NCBI GenBank assembly: GCA_019057385.1
Contig: JAHQJS010000006.1
Coordinates: 641,038 to 705,037, forward strand
DNA from: Candidatus Borrarchaeum weybense
GTDB taxonomy: Archaea > Asgardarchaeota > Sifarchaeia > Borrarchaeales > Borrarchaeaceae
Direction: 5' to 3'
Length of the DNA: 64,000 nt
Shown here piece by piece: positions 51,671-61,978 of this stretch (position 1 is the stretch's first letter; each line of letters opens with the position of its first letter). The position numbers and the translations under genes were made by a program. Under the pieces are notes generated by a model. It did no database searches. It worked only from the letters and a program-made list of their open reading frames with translations, and was not told the origin of the DNA.

Positions 51671-52765
51671 TTAAATTGAAGTAAATGATGTAACGGTTTC
51701 TTTGTCTGTTCTTTTGATCAATTCGATTAGCAAATTAATCATACGTTCAATATCTACAATCGAAGTCATACTTACATGCGAATGAACATGTCTGGTCGGA
51801 ATGCCAAGTACAATTGATGGAACTCCTACACGGCTTAGGTGAATCGCTCCAGCATCCGTTCCTCCTCTAGGCATTGCAGACAATTGATATTTTATTTTAG
51901 CTTCTTCTGCGGTTTTGATCACAAATTCCTTGAGGGGCTGGTTAGGAATCATAGAACCATCGTGGGTAAGAATTGAGACGCCTTCTCCCATTTTCGACGG
52001 AGCTCGAAAGTTTTCTACCCCAGGCACATCACTGCTGATATCTATTTCAAGAACAAATGCAACATCAGGATCAACTAAATAAGCAGTAGTTCTAGCTCCA
52101 CGAAGACCAACTTCTTCTTGGGTTGTTGCTGCTCCCAAAACTGTGTTTGGATGCTCAATACCTTGCGCTTTTACCCTTTTTAGTGCAATCATAGCCGCAA
52201 AAATTCCGAGGCGGTCATCAAACGCTTTTCCAACCGCGAGTTTGCCGTTACGTATCAGAGAAAATGGGCTAATAGGTACAACAGGATCCCCTATTCTGAA
52301 GCCTTCTTCTTCTGCCTCTTCTTTGTTTGAGCAACCAACGTCTATGTACATTTTATCTCTTGTTATCACCTTTTTTCGTTCCTCACGAGGTAAGACGTGT
52401 GGGGGAATGCTTGTTATGATTCCTAGGCGATCTCCTTGCTGTGTTCTAACGGTTATTTTCTGAGCAAGAAGCACCTGATCAAACCATCCTCCAAGAGTGT
52501 TGAATGTCAAAAAGCCACTTAGATCTATTCCTGAAATAACAAATCCAATCTCATCGATATGACCTGGGATCATAATAACTGGTTTTTCAGCACTTCCCTT
52601 GATTTTAAACATTACTGAGCCTAACTTATCGGTTAGGATTTCGTCTGCAAATTCTTCCACATACTTTTTTACAATGCTTGCCGTTTCTCTTTCGAAACCT
52701 GGAGGTCCAAATGATTCTGTGAGGTCTTTAAGAATTTCTAATTCATTTTTTTCCATAAAACCCAT
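51671..52765 (-). CDS. M42-family aminopeptidase
   Basis: 364 residues from the ATG at 52765; ATG at 52756 is equally possible and 52804 is the longest frame. IPGHIDEIGFVI gives the first zinc His-x-Asp, FDDRLG the bridging Asp, and TQEEVGLRGA the catalytic Glu pair. Late GTDAGAIH and a His-rich RHVHSHVSM end complete the site. M42 enzymes form tetrahedral complexes that trim peptides in the cytoplasm. Confidence 0.9.
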   Translation of the reverse strand: MGFMEKNELEILKDLTESFGPPGFERETASIVKKYVEEFADEILTDKLGSVMFKIKGSAEKPVIMIPGHIDEIGFVISGIDLSGFLTFNTLGGWFDQVLLAQKITVRTQQGDRLGIITSIPPHVLPREERKKVITRDKMYIDVGCSNKEEAEEEGFRIGDPVVPISPFSLIRNGKLAVGKAFDDRLGIFAAMIALKRVKAQGIEHPNTVLGAATTQEEVGLRGARTTAYLVDPDVAFVLEIDISSDVPGVENFRAPSKMGEGVSILTHDGSMIPNQPLKEFVIKTAEEAKIKYQLSAMPRGGTDAGAIHLSRVGVPSIVLGIPTRHVHSHVSMTSIVDIERMINLLIELIKRTDKETVTSFTSI

Positions 52766-52919
52766 CTCTTGATCAGAAGCTTTTAGAAAATACCAAATAT
52801 ACAACTAATTATTCCTGAGAAATGAATGAAAATTTATAAGTTAATTTGTTGATAGCTCATAGAGATTTTAAGATAACTAGCTTCTTTTCATCAAAAAAGT
52901 ATTGTTTGGTGGTATTGTA

Positions 52920-54791
52920 TTGAAGCAAATACTAGAAGATCAAATAGGTAGACAAACTCTTCTAATGGGAAATGTGGCTATTGTGCGTGGAGCAATTGAG
53001 GCTGGCGTTTCATTTGCATCTACATATCCGGGTACCCCCGCCTCAGAGATAGGAGATACTTTTGCTACTTTGGTTAGTCGTTTTAGATGGCCTGGTTATT
53101 TCGAGTACAGTACAAATGAGGCAGTAGCCCTCGAAGCCGCAGCAGGTGCATCTTTTGCTGGAGTTCGTGCAATTTGTTCTATGAAACATGTTGGTGCGAA
53201 TGTAGCAGCTGATCCACTATTTTCGTTAGCTTACACTGGTATTGATGGCGGCTTGGTAGTAGTTACTGCAGATGATCCCTCATGCTGGAGTTCTCAAAAT
53301 GAACAGGACAACAGGCACTATGCTGTTCATGCTGGATTGCCAATGCTTGAACCTTCGTCATCTCAGGACGCTCTTGAAATGACAAGAACTGCATTTGAAA
53401 TTTCTGAAAAAATAAGAGAGCCTGTCCTTTTAAGAACAACAACTCGCATCGCTCACACTTATGGCAATGTTGTTTTTGGTCCTATTCAAGACCGAAAAAC
53501 ACCTTATTTTGAACGTCGCATTTCGAGAGTTATGGTTCCTTCTAATGCACGCCCTGCCCATCTAAAATTACTGGAGAATTTAGAATTAGCGCAAAAACTC
53601 TCTGAGAACTCTGAGTTTAATCAATCTCTAATGAAAGACTCAGAATTGGGTGTTATTACTTCAGGGATTTCTTATTCTTATACTCTTGACGCATTAAGAT
53701 GGCTAGATATCAATGCATCTATTCTTAAACTTGGAATGCCCTATCCTTTCCCAAAAAAAATGATTTCAGAATTTATAGAGAACGTTGACAAGGTTCTTGT
53801 AGTGGAAGAGCTGGATCCTTGGTTGGAAACTCATGTCCGTGCAATTGCTCAAGTAAACTCGTTGAATACGCCAATCTTTGGAAAAGAACAGGAATTATTA
53901 CCTCAAGCATTTGAACTATCCACTAAACAAATCGCTTTAGCACTTGCCAAAATCTCAGGAAAAACGCTTCCTATAGACTATACTGCCGCAAATGAGAAAT
54001 TCGAGATAGCTAAAGAACTGCTTGTATCTCGTCCACCACAGTTGTGTGCAGGATGTCCTCATCGAGCGTCTTTCTATGCTATAAAGCAAGCAACCAAAGG
54101 TCAGGAGATTATTGTTGGCAACGATATTGGCTGTTATGCTCTAGGCATAGCCCCACCTTTCCATCTCGGGGATTGGCTGGTATGTATGGGTGCGTCAGTT
54201 GGTATAGCTTGTGGAACCGCACAGGTCATTAATGATCCAGTAATTGCAGTTATCGGAGATTCAACATTCTTTCATGCAGGGGTACCTGCGTTGATTAATG
54301 CAGTTAAAAATAACGCAAACTTAACTTTGATAGTTTTAGATAACCTAACGACAGCAATGACAGGTCATCAGCCAAGTCCGGGAAGTAAACTTGGAGATAT
54401 GCGTGAAACTGCAATTAAAATAGACGAACTTGTAAGAGGTTGCGGTGTAAAAAATATCTATAAAACAGATCCCTACAAACTTGAAGAAACGATCCAAATC
54501 TTCGAAGATGCGATAAAACAAGATGGTCCAACTGTAGTTATTGCACGACATGTTTGCGCATTGGTATTAGATAGAATAAAACGAAAAAAAGGCATTAAAA
54601 TTACCCCCTCAAGAGTTGATCCTGAGAAATGTGAAGGTTGTAGAACATGCATTGATGAGTTTAGTTGTGTAGCGTTTGTTTGGGATACTACCACCCCTCA
54701 GATGAAAATTGAAGAAGTTCTTTGTGATGGATGCGGTGTGTGTGTCAATGTTTGTCCCTGCGGTGCAATTTACAAGGAGGAGGCAAAATAA
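52920..54791 (+). CDS. iorA: Indolepyruvate:ferredoxin oxidoreductase alpha subunit
   Basis: 623 residues from TTG behind GGTGG; TTG at 52902 is also in frame. STYPGTPASEIGD opens the pyrimidine domain, and GDSTFFHAGVPAL near residue 450 is the thiamine diphosphate/Mg motif. Two C-terminal clusters are CEGCRTC and CDGCGVCVNVCPCGAI. It oxidises aryl pyruvates from aromatic amino acids to aryl-acetyl-CoA and reduces ferredoxin. Its stop overlaps the iorB start (TAATG). Confidence 0.9.
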   Translation: MKQILEDQIGRQTLLMGNVAIVRGAIEAGVSFASTYPGTPASEIGDTFATLVSRFRWPGYFEYSTNEAVALEAAAGASFAGVRAICSMKHVGANVAADPLFSLAYTGIDGGLVVVTADDPSCWSSQNEQDNRHYAVHAGLPMLEPSSSQDALEMTRTAFEISEKIREPVLLRTTTRIAHTYGNVVFGPIQDRKTPYFERRISRVMVPSNARPAHLKLLENLELAQKLSENSEFNQSLMKDSELGVITSGISYSYTLDALRWLDINASILKLGMPYPFPKKMISEFIENVDKVLVVEELDPWLETHVRAIAQVNSLNTPIFGKEQELLPQAFELSTKQIALALAKISGKTLPIDYTAANEKFEIAKELLVSRPPQLCAGCPHRASFYAIKQATKGQEIIVGNDIGCYALGIAPPFHLGDWLVCMGASVGIACGTAQVINDPVIAVIGDSTFFHAGVPALINAVKNNANLTLIVLDNLTTAMTGHQPSPGSKLGDMRETAIKIDELVRGCGVKNIYKTDPYKLEETIQIFEDAIKQDGPTVVIARHVCALVLDRIKRKKGIKITPSRVDPEKCEGCRTCIDEFSCVAFVWDTTTPQMKIEEVLCDGCGVCVNVCPCGAIYKEEAK

Positions 54792-55390
54792 TGACTGAGG
54801 AATTTAACGTTCTTATCGCTGGGGTAGGCGGAACAGGAGTTTTGACAATTGCACATATTTTAGGAAGTTCTGCATTGTCTGCCGGATTACGGGTAGTTCA
54901 AAGTGAACTGCATGGCATGTCACAACGAGGAGGGAGCGTTTCAACGCATTTACGAATGGGTACGCATGTTTATAGTCCTACATTTCCCGATAGTACAGGT
55001 GATCTTCTTGTTGGAATGGAGCCTATAGAAACACTAAGAAATATTCAAAGTGTCCGTAACACAGGTTGTATTATTTTTAACAATTACAAAATCCGTCCTC
55101 TTTCGCTGTCTATTCTAAAAACAGAGTACCCCTCCCTAGATTTGATAGTTCAACAAATGAAGCACTTCTGTCAAAATGTTTATTCTATTGATGCTACTGC
55201 AATTGCAAAAGAACTTGGTGCGTCTATAGTGGCAAATATTGTGCTATTAGGGGCTGCTATGGCTAAAGGATCAATTCCGATCAACTCGGAGACAGTTATC
55301 GAAGAGATCAAGAATACAGTACCAGAACGTTTTATAGATCTCAATATGCAAGCATTTCAGGCAGGCCTTAAAGCGGTAAATAAACTCTAG
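54791..55390 (+). CDS. iorB: Indolepyruvate:ferredoxin oxidoreductase beta subunit
   Basis: 199 residues from ATG behind GGAGGAGG. NVLIAGVGGTGVLT at the start, SELHGMSQRGGSVSTHLRMG and MEPIETLRN are the gamma-domain motifs of 2-oxoacid:ferredoxin oxidoreductases. It pairs with the alpha subunit encoded directly upstream. Confidence 0.9.
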   Translation: MTEEFNVLIAGVGGTGVLTIAHILGSSALSAGLRVVQSELHGMSQRGGSVSTHLRMGTHVYSPTFPDSTGDLLVGMEPIETLRNIQSVRNTGCIIFNNYKIRPLSLSILKTEYPSLDLIVQQMKHFCQNVYSIDATAIAKELGASIVANIVLLGAAMAKGSIPINSETVIEEIKNTVPERFIDLNMQAFQAGLKAVNKL

Positions 55391-55419
55391 AATATTGTCT
55401 GAAAAAGGATGATTCTTTG

Positions 55420-57078
55420 ATGGAGAACTCTATAACTTCCATTCAGAAAATGTTAACAAAACTTCCAATCAAACTCTCCATTTATGATTTACTAGCACTC
55501 GTCATAACTTTATTTTCATTTGCATTACGCATTTTCTTTTTGCAATTCACTTTCGCTATTAATCCAGACGGTATTTACTATTGCTGGTCTGCACGACATT
55601 TACTAGAAGGAAAGGGTTATACTATCGGTTCTGGAGACATTCCTGCAATAAGAGCACCCATTTATCCCCTTTTTGTAGCCCTCTTTTTTCTAGTTTTTGG
55701 TGTTAATCATATTTCTGCAAAACTTGTGTCGATAGTTTTTGGAAGTCTTTCAGTATTTATTTTGTATGCGCTTGTGAAACTGAATTTTAAGAATGAAAGA
55801 ACCGGGTTATTTTCAGCGTTAATCTTTGCTATAAATCCTTTCTTCATCGCAGGCACAGATTTTTATTTGGGAGGCGTTTACAGAGAGGGTTTTTCTACTT
55901 TTATTTTCCTTCTTGCTATTCTTTTTACAATAAAGGCAAAAAACGAGAGAAAATACACAAATTTTCTTATAATGGGCTTCTTATCCGGAATATTCTATCT
56001 AGTAAGACCTGAAGGACTGTATCTATTAATATTCCAAGTTTTTTATTTTGGTCTTCTGTTTGTAGATCAAAGACAACTTGGTTTGATTAAGAAGATAGGT
56101 ATCACCATTTCTGTGACTATTTTTGTTATTCTACCATGGCTTATTCGTGATTATCTCACCTTTGGTGTTTTTAATCGAGAGAGTTATTATCATGGGGCAT
56201 TTTTCTTCCTTAGGGAATTCGGCACACAGATTCCTACAATGATGCTTAGTCCCCTTGACTATTTATTCTCTTATCATTCATTAACACAGATTGCTATTGG
56301 ATTATTTGTCGGGTTTTATAGGCTCTGGTTACAACTCTCTGCTGGTTTAACACCACTTGGCTTTTTTTTGTTTGCTTTTGGATTTATACTCACGATCAAG
56401 AGGAGATATCTATTTTTTCATCTTCTTTTAATTTTCTATCTGCTTTCTTACAGCTGGCCGTCTTACGTCTGGCCTTCTATCGTACCAAGATATCTTACTG
56501 TGCTCATACCTATTTGTTTGCTCTTTGCAGGACGGGGTCTCTCAGAACTTGAACAACTATTATCAAGAGTATATCAGAAAACTATAGTAGTATTTCAAAT
56601 CAGGCTGACAAGCAAACAATTTCAACAAATTATTATTTTGGGTGTTTTATTGATAATAACAGTCAATTCTCTTTTATTGGCTAAAGATATTATCATTGAT
56701 GAACAGTACAAACCCCAAATTGAAGCCTTTGAAAGAACTGGAGAATGGTTACAACAAAATACAGCATCAAACTCAGTAATCTACACAAATTTCCCTACTT
56801 TGATTGAGCGATATTCAGAACGAACTGCACTTGATCTTAAAAAAACAACTATTCAAGAAATTCTTAAGATGTCAAATGCAAACCCAGTTTATATTGTGGT
56901 TGATTCATCCTGTGTACAGTCTGACGAACTCATCGAAATGTATCTATATGCAACACAGCATTCTGTTGTGTGGTATGATTTGACTATTCCTGAAAATGTA
57001 GACTGCGTATTTACTTTAGGAAGCGGTAGTTGGCATCCCTACGATATTGCGGTCTATAAAAAAGTTACATTTAACTAA
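55420..57078 (+). CDS. Membrane glycosyltransferase, GT39/PMT-like
   Basis: 552 residues from ATG behind AAGGATG. Ten or more spans. INPDGIYYCWSARHLLEGKG with Asp near residue 47 is the first extracytoplasmic loop of ArnT/PMT-type transferases, and IRAPIYPLFVAL follows. The C-terminal soluble part is small. It would transfer a sugar from a polyprenyl-phosphate donor, acting at the outer face. Acceptor unknown. Confidence 0.7.
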   Translation: MENSITSIQKMLTKLPIKLSIYDLLALVITLFSFALRIFFLQFTFAINPDGIYYCWSARHLLEGKGYTIGSGDIPAIRAPIYPLFVALFFLVFGVNHISAKLVSIVFGSLSVFILYALVKLNFKNERTGLFSALIFAINPFFIAGTDFYLGGVYREGFSTFIFLLAILFTIKAKNERKYTNFLIMGFLSGIFYLVRPEGLYLLIFQVFYFGLLFVDQRQLGLIKKIGITISVTIFVILPWLIRDYLTFGVFNRESYYHGAFFFLREFGTQIPTMMLSPLDYLFSYHSLTQIAIGLFVGFYRLWLQLSAGLTPLGFFLFAFGFILTIKRRYLFFHLLLIFYLLSYSWPSYVWPSIVPRYLTVLIPICLLFAGRGLSELEQLLSRVYQKTIVVFQIRLTSKQFQQIIILGVLLIITVNSLLLAKDIIIDEQYKPQIEAFERTGEWLQQNTASNSVIYTNFPTLIERYSERTALDLKKTTIQEILKMSNANPVYIVVDSSCVQSDELIEMYLYATQHSVVWYDLTIPENVDCVFTLGSGSWHPYDIAVYKKVTFN

Positions 57079-57079
57079 T

Positions 57080-58090
57080 TCATTTTCTGAGCGAAATCAA
57101 ACCAAGAATAATTCCAATGATTCCTAAAACCAACCAAGCTGGGTAAATAAAGAGTAGACCAAATCCAATGACGATATTTTCCTGTATAGTGACTGCTGCA
57201 ATGCTCTGGATGAAATTGAATGTCCAATGGAAGAAGAGACTTCCTTTTATTCCAAATTTTAAATAACTAAATGCGAGAAACAATCCGCCTATAGTCGCTA
57301 TAGGTAAAAATCCGATATCCCACATTCCTATAACGTGGAGAATGCCGAAATAAGCAGCAGAAGCTATTACTAAGAAATATTCAAAACGATAAAATCCGTA
57401 ATATCTACCTGATCGTTCTCTCGCATGAGTGGGGTTAATTAAGGCTGCTAGAAATATCTTTAGATAAGAATCTGGAACACTATGTTTCCTGATGAAATAG
57501 CAGTAACCTATTCCTAACCAGGGGCCTATCAAGATCAGTCTAAACCAGAACTCTTCAATTACTGCAGCTAAAACCCCCTCAATGATAAAGACTAAATTAA
57601 TCGTTGTTGGTCCGCCTAAAGGAATTCCCCAAATCGTTACAATAAGTACTGCAACATAGATAAGAATATAGTTTACGCTGAGAAATAAGATCAGTGCAAG
57701 TAAACCGTTTTCTTCGAAAGGCTCTAAAGTTGTCTGTGTTATTAGCGCTTTTAACTTAGACAGGAAATTAACAGTTGGTCTGAAGAAGAGAAGAACAAAA
57801 GAGATCACGTAAATAATACAACATAAGATAAAAAGAATGCCAATTGAAATTTGACCAGCTTGAAACAGCCAGCCGATATCAAATACCAAGAAGCCGACGT
57901 AATAGAAGATGTAAAACAAGAAACCAGTGGGAACGACATTTACAATTGTTTGACCTTCTGACGTAAAGAATAGAAGCCCAAAACTATAAACAAAACCCAA
58001 TATAATTACTAAGAAAACAAAAAAGATAAGACTGCTGATGATAAACCATGAAAACTTTCTTAGTATTCCGGGCACTGTTTTCTCGTCCAT
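57080..58090 (-). CDS. CPBP-family intramembrane metalloprotease
   Basis: 336 residues, about eight spans. AAVIEEFWFRLIL gives the E-E-x-x-x-R motif, and later GILHVIGM and HWTFNFIQS supply His residues, the CPBP (CAAX protease/Rce1-like) pattern. A TATA-like stretch lies at 58131-58147 upstream. Substrates unknown. Confidence 0.8.
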   Translation of the reverse strand: MDEKTVPGILRKFSWFIISSLIFFVFLVIILGFVYSFGLLFFTSEGQTIVNVVPTGFLFYIFYYVGFLVFDIGWLFQAGQISIGILFILCCIIYVISFVLLFFRPTVNFLSKLKALITQTTLEPFEENGLLALILFLSVNYILIYVAVLIVTIWGIPLGGPTTINLVFIIEGVLAAVIEEFWFRLILIGPWLGIGYCYFIRKHSVPDSYLKIFLAALINPTHARERSGRYYGFYRFEYFLVIASAAYFGILHVIGMWDIGFLPIATIGGLFLAFSYLKFGIKGSLFFHWTFNFIQSIAAVTIQENIVIGFGLLFIYPAWLVLGIIGIILGLISLRK

Positions 58091-58154
58091 TAGCGTTATT
58101 GCACAAAAAGACGGTACTTTACTTCACAGAAGTTGTTATATAATATATATATGT

Positions 58155-58880
58155 TTATTGTGACACTAGTGTTTCTACTTCTTCTTCCTCTTCTTCCTCA
58201 ATATCTCCGTCGTCTCCGTCTTCGTCTTCGTCCTCGCTGAACGACCAGGTCTCTAGATTAATTGACAATTCTATATCTTGCGACCGTGGACACTGAATAC
58301 GAATTGTAACGTGATTTCTGTCCTTTTCGGTTACTTCTGGATGTAAACAATCTTCTTCTAATTTTTCGCAAAGAAATCTGATAAAACTCTCTGTAATCAA
58401 GTTTAGTGCGCCTTCAAGTAAATTTTGCCCTATTTCGCCAACATAATATCGTATACGGCGCCCTTCTCTCATTACATCAATAAGTCCGGCCTTCCTTAAT
58501 TTTGAAGCGTGCCAGCGAACTGTATCGTGATGGATACCAAGACTTTCAGCAATCTCTAGTTGATGGCAACCTTCGTTGTTTGTAATATATTCAAAAATGT
58601 TTCTTGCCGTTCCACTTTTCAAGGCAACATAGGCAGTTTCAGCTTGTGCACTTCTTAGGACTTTAGGATAATAAATACGTTTTCCTCCAAACTTCATAGT
58701 CTGGATTAAACCAGCCCTCCCCAACATCTTCAAGTGCCACGAAAGTGTCCCATGGGGCGCAGATAATTCGCTAGCTAACTCAAAAAAATATGCTCCAGGG
58801 GATTCGCAAATTAGCTTATAAATGTTCCTTCTTAACGGATGCATAAGGAGACTCATTCGTTTTTCTTTAGCTGGGGACAC
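58155..58880 (-). CDS. Tandem winged-helix regulator with acidic tail
   Basis: 241 residues. Two ArsR-like winged helices: YFFELASELSAPHGTLSWHL with KMLGRAGLIQTM, and CHQLEIAESLGIHHDTVRWH with SKLRKAGLIDVM. Residues ~165-210 form a small domain, then a tail of Asp/Glu (~215-238). Such double-wing regulators are frequent in archaea. Neighbouring genes on this strand may be targets. Confidence 0.75.
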   Translation of the reverse strand: MSPAKEKRMSLLMHPLRRNIYKLICESPGAYFFELASELSAPHGTLSWHLKMLGRAGLIQTMKFGGKRIYYPKVLRSAQAETAYVALKSGTARNIFEYITNNEGCHQLEIAESLGIHHDTVRWHASKLRKAGLIDVMREGRRIRYYVGEIGQNLLEGALNLITESFIRFLCEKLEEDCLHPEVTEKDRNHVTIRIQCPRSQDIELSINLETWSFSEDEDEDGDDGDIEEEEEEEVETLVSQ

Positions 58881-58904
58881 GTCTTTCCCTCTATGAGACT
58901 CCTC

Positions 58905-59324
58905 TCACCCCGCTTTTAACTCAACAATGTTGACGTTGTTGACGCCTTCTAGCTGGCTGATATCCGTCTGTAATTGCCCCATATCAACGGTAATCTCTGC
59001 CTTGTCGATATACCCCTCATACACACATTTATCTCTCGTAAAACACAAGCCTGTTGAATAAAGTGTCTTTATTTTGTTCCTTGCAAACACAGATCCCATG
59101 TCCTTCAAGAAATCAGGGGTAAGTTCGCCAATTTCTATGGCTATCTTCACAACTTCATTGCCTGTTGTTGGAATAATTCGAATAATGCGGGTTGAGGGAG
59201 CCAAAATCATTACGGCTGACTTCGAATCGCGAGTTTGAAGCGCCTCTAGGAACAATTTGGGAATTTCAATCGGTTGATCAGGCTCTAAGGTTACCATTTT
59301 CGCTATGGTGACTTCTTCGCTCAT
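58905..59324 (-). CDS. Possible ACT-like domain protein
   Basis: 139 residues. An AbrB-like start (MVTLEPDQPIEIPKLFLEAL), then strand-helix repeats (VVKIAIEIGELTPDFLKDM; KAEITVDMGQLQTDISQLEGV), the latter resembling an ACT fold. It ends 24 bases before the start of the regulator gene on the same strand. A ligand-sensing partner is plausible, not shown. Confidence 0.45.
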   Translation of the reverse strand: MSEEVTIAKMVTLEPDQPIEIPKLFLEALQTRDSKSAVMILAPSTRIIRIIPTTGNEVVKIAIEIGELTPDFLKDMGSVFARNKIKTLYSTGLCFTRDKCVYEGYIDKAEITVDMGQLQTDISQLEGVNNVNIVELKAG

Positions 59325-59701
59325 CTTACGACCTCATTACGATTTATAATCTATAGATTAACTCCATGATTGATTCGGTTCATTAATATGAAAATGATAT
59401 TTCTCATATATAAACTCTCTTATTAGAGTTTTTTGATAGGTTATCAACTTCCTTTTAAATGATGTTAAATATAAGGAGTTTTTGTTATTTTTTAGCGAGA
59501 AATCTTCTTATTTGCCTTATATTTTGTTCTGCTAAATCCTTAAGGATTAAATAAACTGGATTTTTTCAAAAAACTCTTCTTTCAAGATATTTACAATTCT
59601 TTTTGAAGTTATGGTGAGCAGTAGTTGAATATGATGAATAACTATTAAATACGATGATTGAGTTGATAGCACAACGATATTCAAGGCGGTCTGAGGGGTA
59701 A
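59325..59701. other. 377-base intergenic stretch
   Basis: AT-rich. The minus strand has two short protein-like frames around 59480-59630 that are interrupted by stops, possibly a decayed gene. No intact gene. Confidence 0.35.
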
Positions 59702-59995
59702 ATGAATATAATAAAACAACGAGAAATTCTTTATTTCACGTCTCCTCATTGTTTATTTTGTCATGTTGTAGAACGCCTTCTTAAAGAGATAGTAGATGAA
59801 ACAAAATTGGAGTTAGAGATCCGCGAAATAGATGTAACAAAAGAACCCGATCTTGCTGAAGAACATCATATACTTGCATGCCCAACACTCATATTTCCTG
59901 GAATTACGAGAGTTGTGGGTAATGTCGAAAAAGAGGAACTATTTTCGGTTATTTTTCAGTTTTACACAACTTTTAATGACTCTGAATTTGGCTAA
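59702..59995 (+). CDS. Thioredoxin-fold/glutaredoxin-like protein
   Basis: 97 residues from ATG behind GAGGGG. LYFTSPHCLFCHVVERLL carries a C-x-x-C active site, and CPTLIF supplies the cis-proline. Probably a small cytoplasmic dithiol oxidoreductase. An extra Cys precedes the cis-Pro. Confidence 0.75.
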   Translation: MNIIKQREILYFTSPHCLFCHVVERLLKEIVDETKLELEIREIDVTKEPDLAEEHHILACPTLIFPGITRVVGNVEKEELFSVIFQFYTTFNDSEFG

Positions 59996-60311
59996 TTTCA
60001 TTTTATCTAGTAAAAATCGACTAAAATATCATTTAAATCATAGTTATTCAGATATTTGACTAAGATTTATAACTATGAATGTTAAGATGTGGATTCCGTT
60101 ATAGAGAGCAACGAAAAACTTATTATATAAATGCTAGTTATTTTTTATCATCTGAGAACAAACCTTATTATCATATAAGTAGTTCGCAACAGTTATGCCA
60201 CATTTCTTTAATGAAATGGGGAGTCTTCTTGCACAAGAATTATAAACGTAACTAATTTTAGTGTATTCACAATCATCTAACGATTAAAACCGTTGGTACT
60301 CACTAATACTT
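59996..60311. other. 316-base intergenic stretch
   Basis: No gene is seen. A TATA-like ATTATATAAATG lies near 60121-60132 and AT-rich sequence precedes the HhH protein. Confidence 0.4.
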
Positions 60312-61043
60312 ATGGCAAGAAAAATCTTTTTTGGCTCTAGGAGGAACAGTCGATTGAGTTTATTTGAGTCCAGACTTTCAAAACAGCAAGACGAACTAAT
60401 AAGAACCTTAACCAAGACAGGAAGAGTTAAGTTTCCAGGTAAGAGAATTTTTCAAGAATTTGCTGAATATGGTATCTCTAAAAGTAAGATCAGACGTACA
60501 ATCCAAGAGGGACAGATTTATCCAGTGAATTACGAACTATCTTACCCAACTGGCGTTAGAAAACGTAGGGGTTATATAGCTGAACGTGAATTTGGCGAAG
60601 ATTCAACACTATTAGTTAATTTTAAACTGCTTCCAAGTGGCGTTGTTGTGATTTTTAGCGCAGAATGGAAAGGGATGGTTGAAGAGATTCCAGAAGACGA
60701 GATGGTTGAAGCAGAGTTAGATTTAATGGAACCTTCAGATGAGTTAGATTTAGAAGCAGAATTAGATATGATTGGTGTAAAAGAAAAACCAAAGAAGAAA
60801 CCTAAAGAAGTACCAGCAAAAACAGAGTTAGACTTAACGGAAGAAGAATTAGAATTTGACCTCGAACTAGAACTTACTGACCTTCCAGGTGTTGGTCAAA
60901 AAACGGCGGATAAATTGAGTGAGGTTGGTTGTACATCTATAGAAGATTTAGTTAATGCAAACCTGGAGGAACTTTCACAGGAAACTGGCATCTCAGTTTC
61001 AAAATTGAAGAAGTATGTCGAAGAGGCCAAAAAGATTATGTAG
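60312..61043 (+). CDS. Helix-hairpin-helix protein
   Basis: 243 residues. N-terminal basic domain (~1-120), an acidic, low-complexity middle with repeated AELDL/ELDLE units (~125-190), and a C-terminal HhH pair DLPGVGQKTADKLSEVGCTS typical of DNA-binding or protein-interaction domains in RecA/RadA and RNAP alpha. Function unknown. Confidence 0.6.
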   Translation: MARKIFFGSRRNSRLSLFESRLSKQQDELIRTLTKTGRVKFPGKRIFQEFAEYGISKSKIRRTIQEGQIYPVNYELSYPTGVRKRRGYIAEREFGEDSTLLVNFKLLPSGVVVIFSAEWKGMVEEIPEDEMVEAELDLMEPSDELDLEAELDMIGVKEKPKKKPKEVPAKTELDLTEEELEFDLELELTDLPGVGQKTADKLSEVGCTSIEDLVNANLEELSQETGISVSKLKKYVEEAKKIM

Positions 61044-61045
61044 GT

Positions 61046-61978
61046 CTAGCTTTTAGGTTTCCCTGAATTCTTTTTCTCATTGATTTTTTTTGTAGAATCT
61101 AATGATTGATCAATTAAGAACGAATCAAGCTTTGTTTTCTGTAGTCCATATTCGATTTTAATTCCTTCTTTCATTTTAAATCGCTCAGAGTATTTTTTCG
61201 GAACACAACACCTCGCTAATCTTTTGTTTCTTCTGGCAGGGATATATTGAACATCATAAAATGCTTCGAAAATCTTCTCAAAATCTTCATTTGAATCCTT
61301 GTGTGCGATAGAATATGTTGGATTCTCTTTAGTTCCTTCACTGATTTTTGTTTGCAAAATTGCCATTTCTTCACCTTTAACAAAAGAGACTTTACCCTTG
61401 TTTCCTTTGTATGCAAATGGTTTCAGTTTACTTGGAGAAAAAAGCACCACAGTCTTTTCAGGGTAACGTTTACTCCAAAATCGAACGACTAAATCTTCTA
61501 CATTATGCTCAAATTTCGCCTTTGATACCAAAAATTCTCCTATTGTATCCAACCTTAGAAATCCGCACGCTTTGTGATATTCACAAGCCACTTGACGAGA
61601 GCGTTTGTACATTTCTCTACTTTCTGCTGTTACTTGACTTAAAATAATGCCTGCCCCTTCAATTAAACATTGTCTAATTACTTTAAGAATTAAAGCAAAT
61701 TTACTCAGTTCATTCTTTTTATAACGCAAATTCCAATCTATGAGTTTCTTAATCTCGCGTAACTCATAATTGCTTAAACGAAAGCATCCTTTCCTCTTTT
61801 CATAAATCTTTAAAATTTCCTCATTAAGAATGATGTGGCTTTCTTTATCAATCAAATATGGATTAAAATGGTCTTTATGAATCGCTTTTGCTCCAATTGA
61901 CTCACAAACTAGGGCTGTCGAAAGGAGAGATTCAAAAGTGGAGTCGAAAACTACTATAACGCCCTTATCTTTACACAT
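61046..61978 (-). CDS. DUF4130 (TIGR03915-type) protein
   Basis: 310 residues from the ATG at 61978; ATG at 62008 would extend it by ten residues. VIVVFDSTFESLLSTALVCE at the start and CGFLRLDTIGEFLV and VRFWSKRYPEKTVVLFSP match DUF4130, the usual partner of a radical SAM DNA-repair protein. A C-terminal tail of ~60 residues is extra. The start overlaps the radical SAM gene upstream. Confidence 0.75.
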   Translation of the reverse strand: MCKDKGVIVVFDSTFESLLSTALVCESIGAKAIHKDHFNPYLIDKESHIILNEEILKIYEKRKGCFRLSNYELREIKKLIDWNLRYKKNELSKFALILKVIRQCLIEGAGIILSQVTAESREMYKRSRQVACEYHKACGFLRLDTIGEFLVSKAKFEHNVEDLVVRFWSKRYPEKTVVLFSPSKLKPFAYKGNKGKVSFVKGEEMAILQTKISEGTKENPTYSIAHKDSNEDFEKIFEAFYDVQYIPARRNKRLARCCVPKKYSERFKMKEGIKIEYGLQKTKLDSFLIDQSLDSTKKINEKKNSGKPKS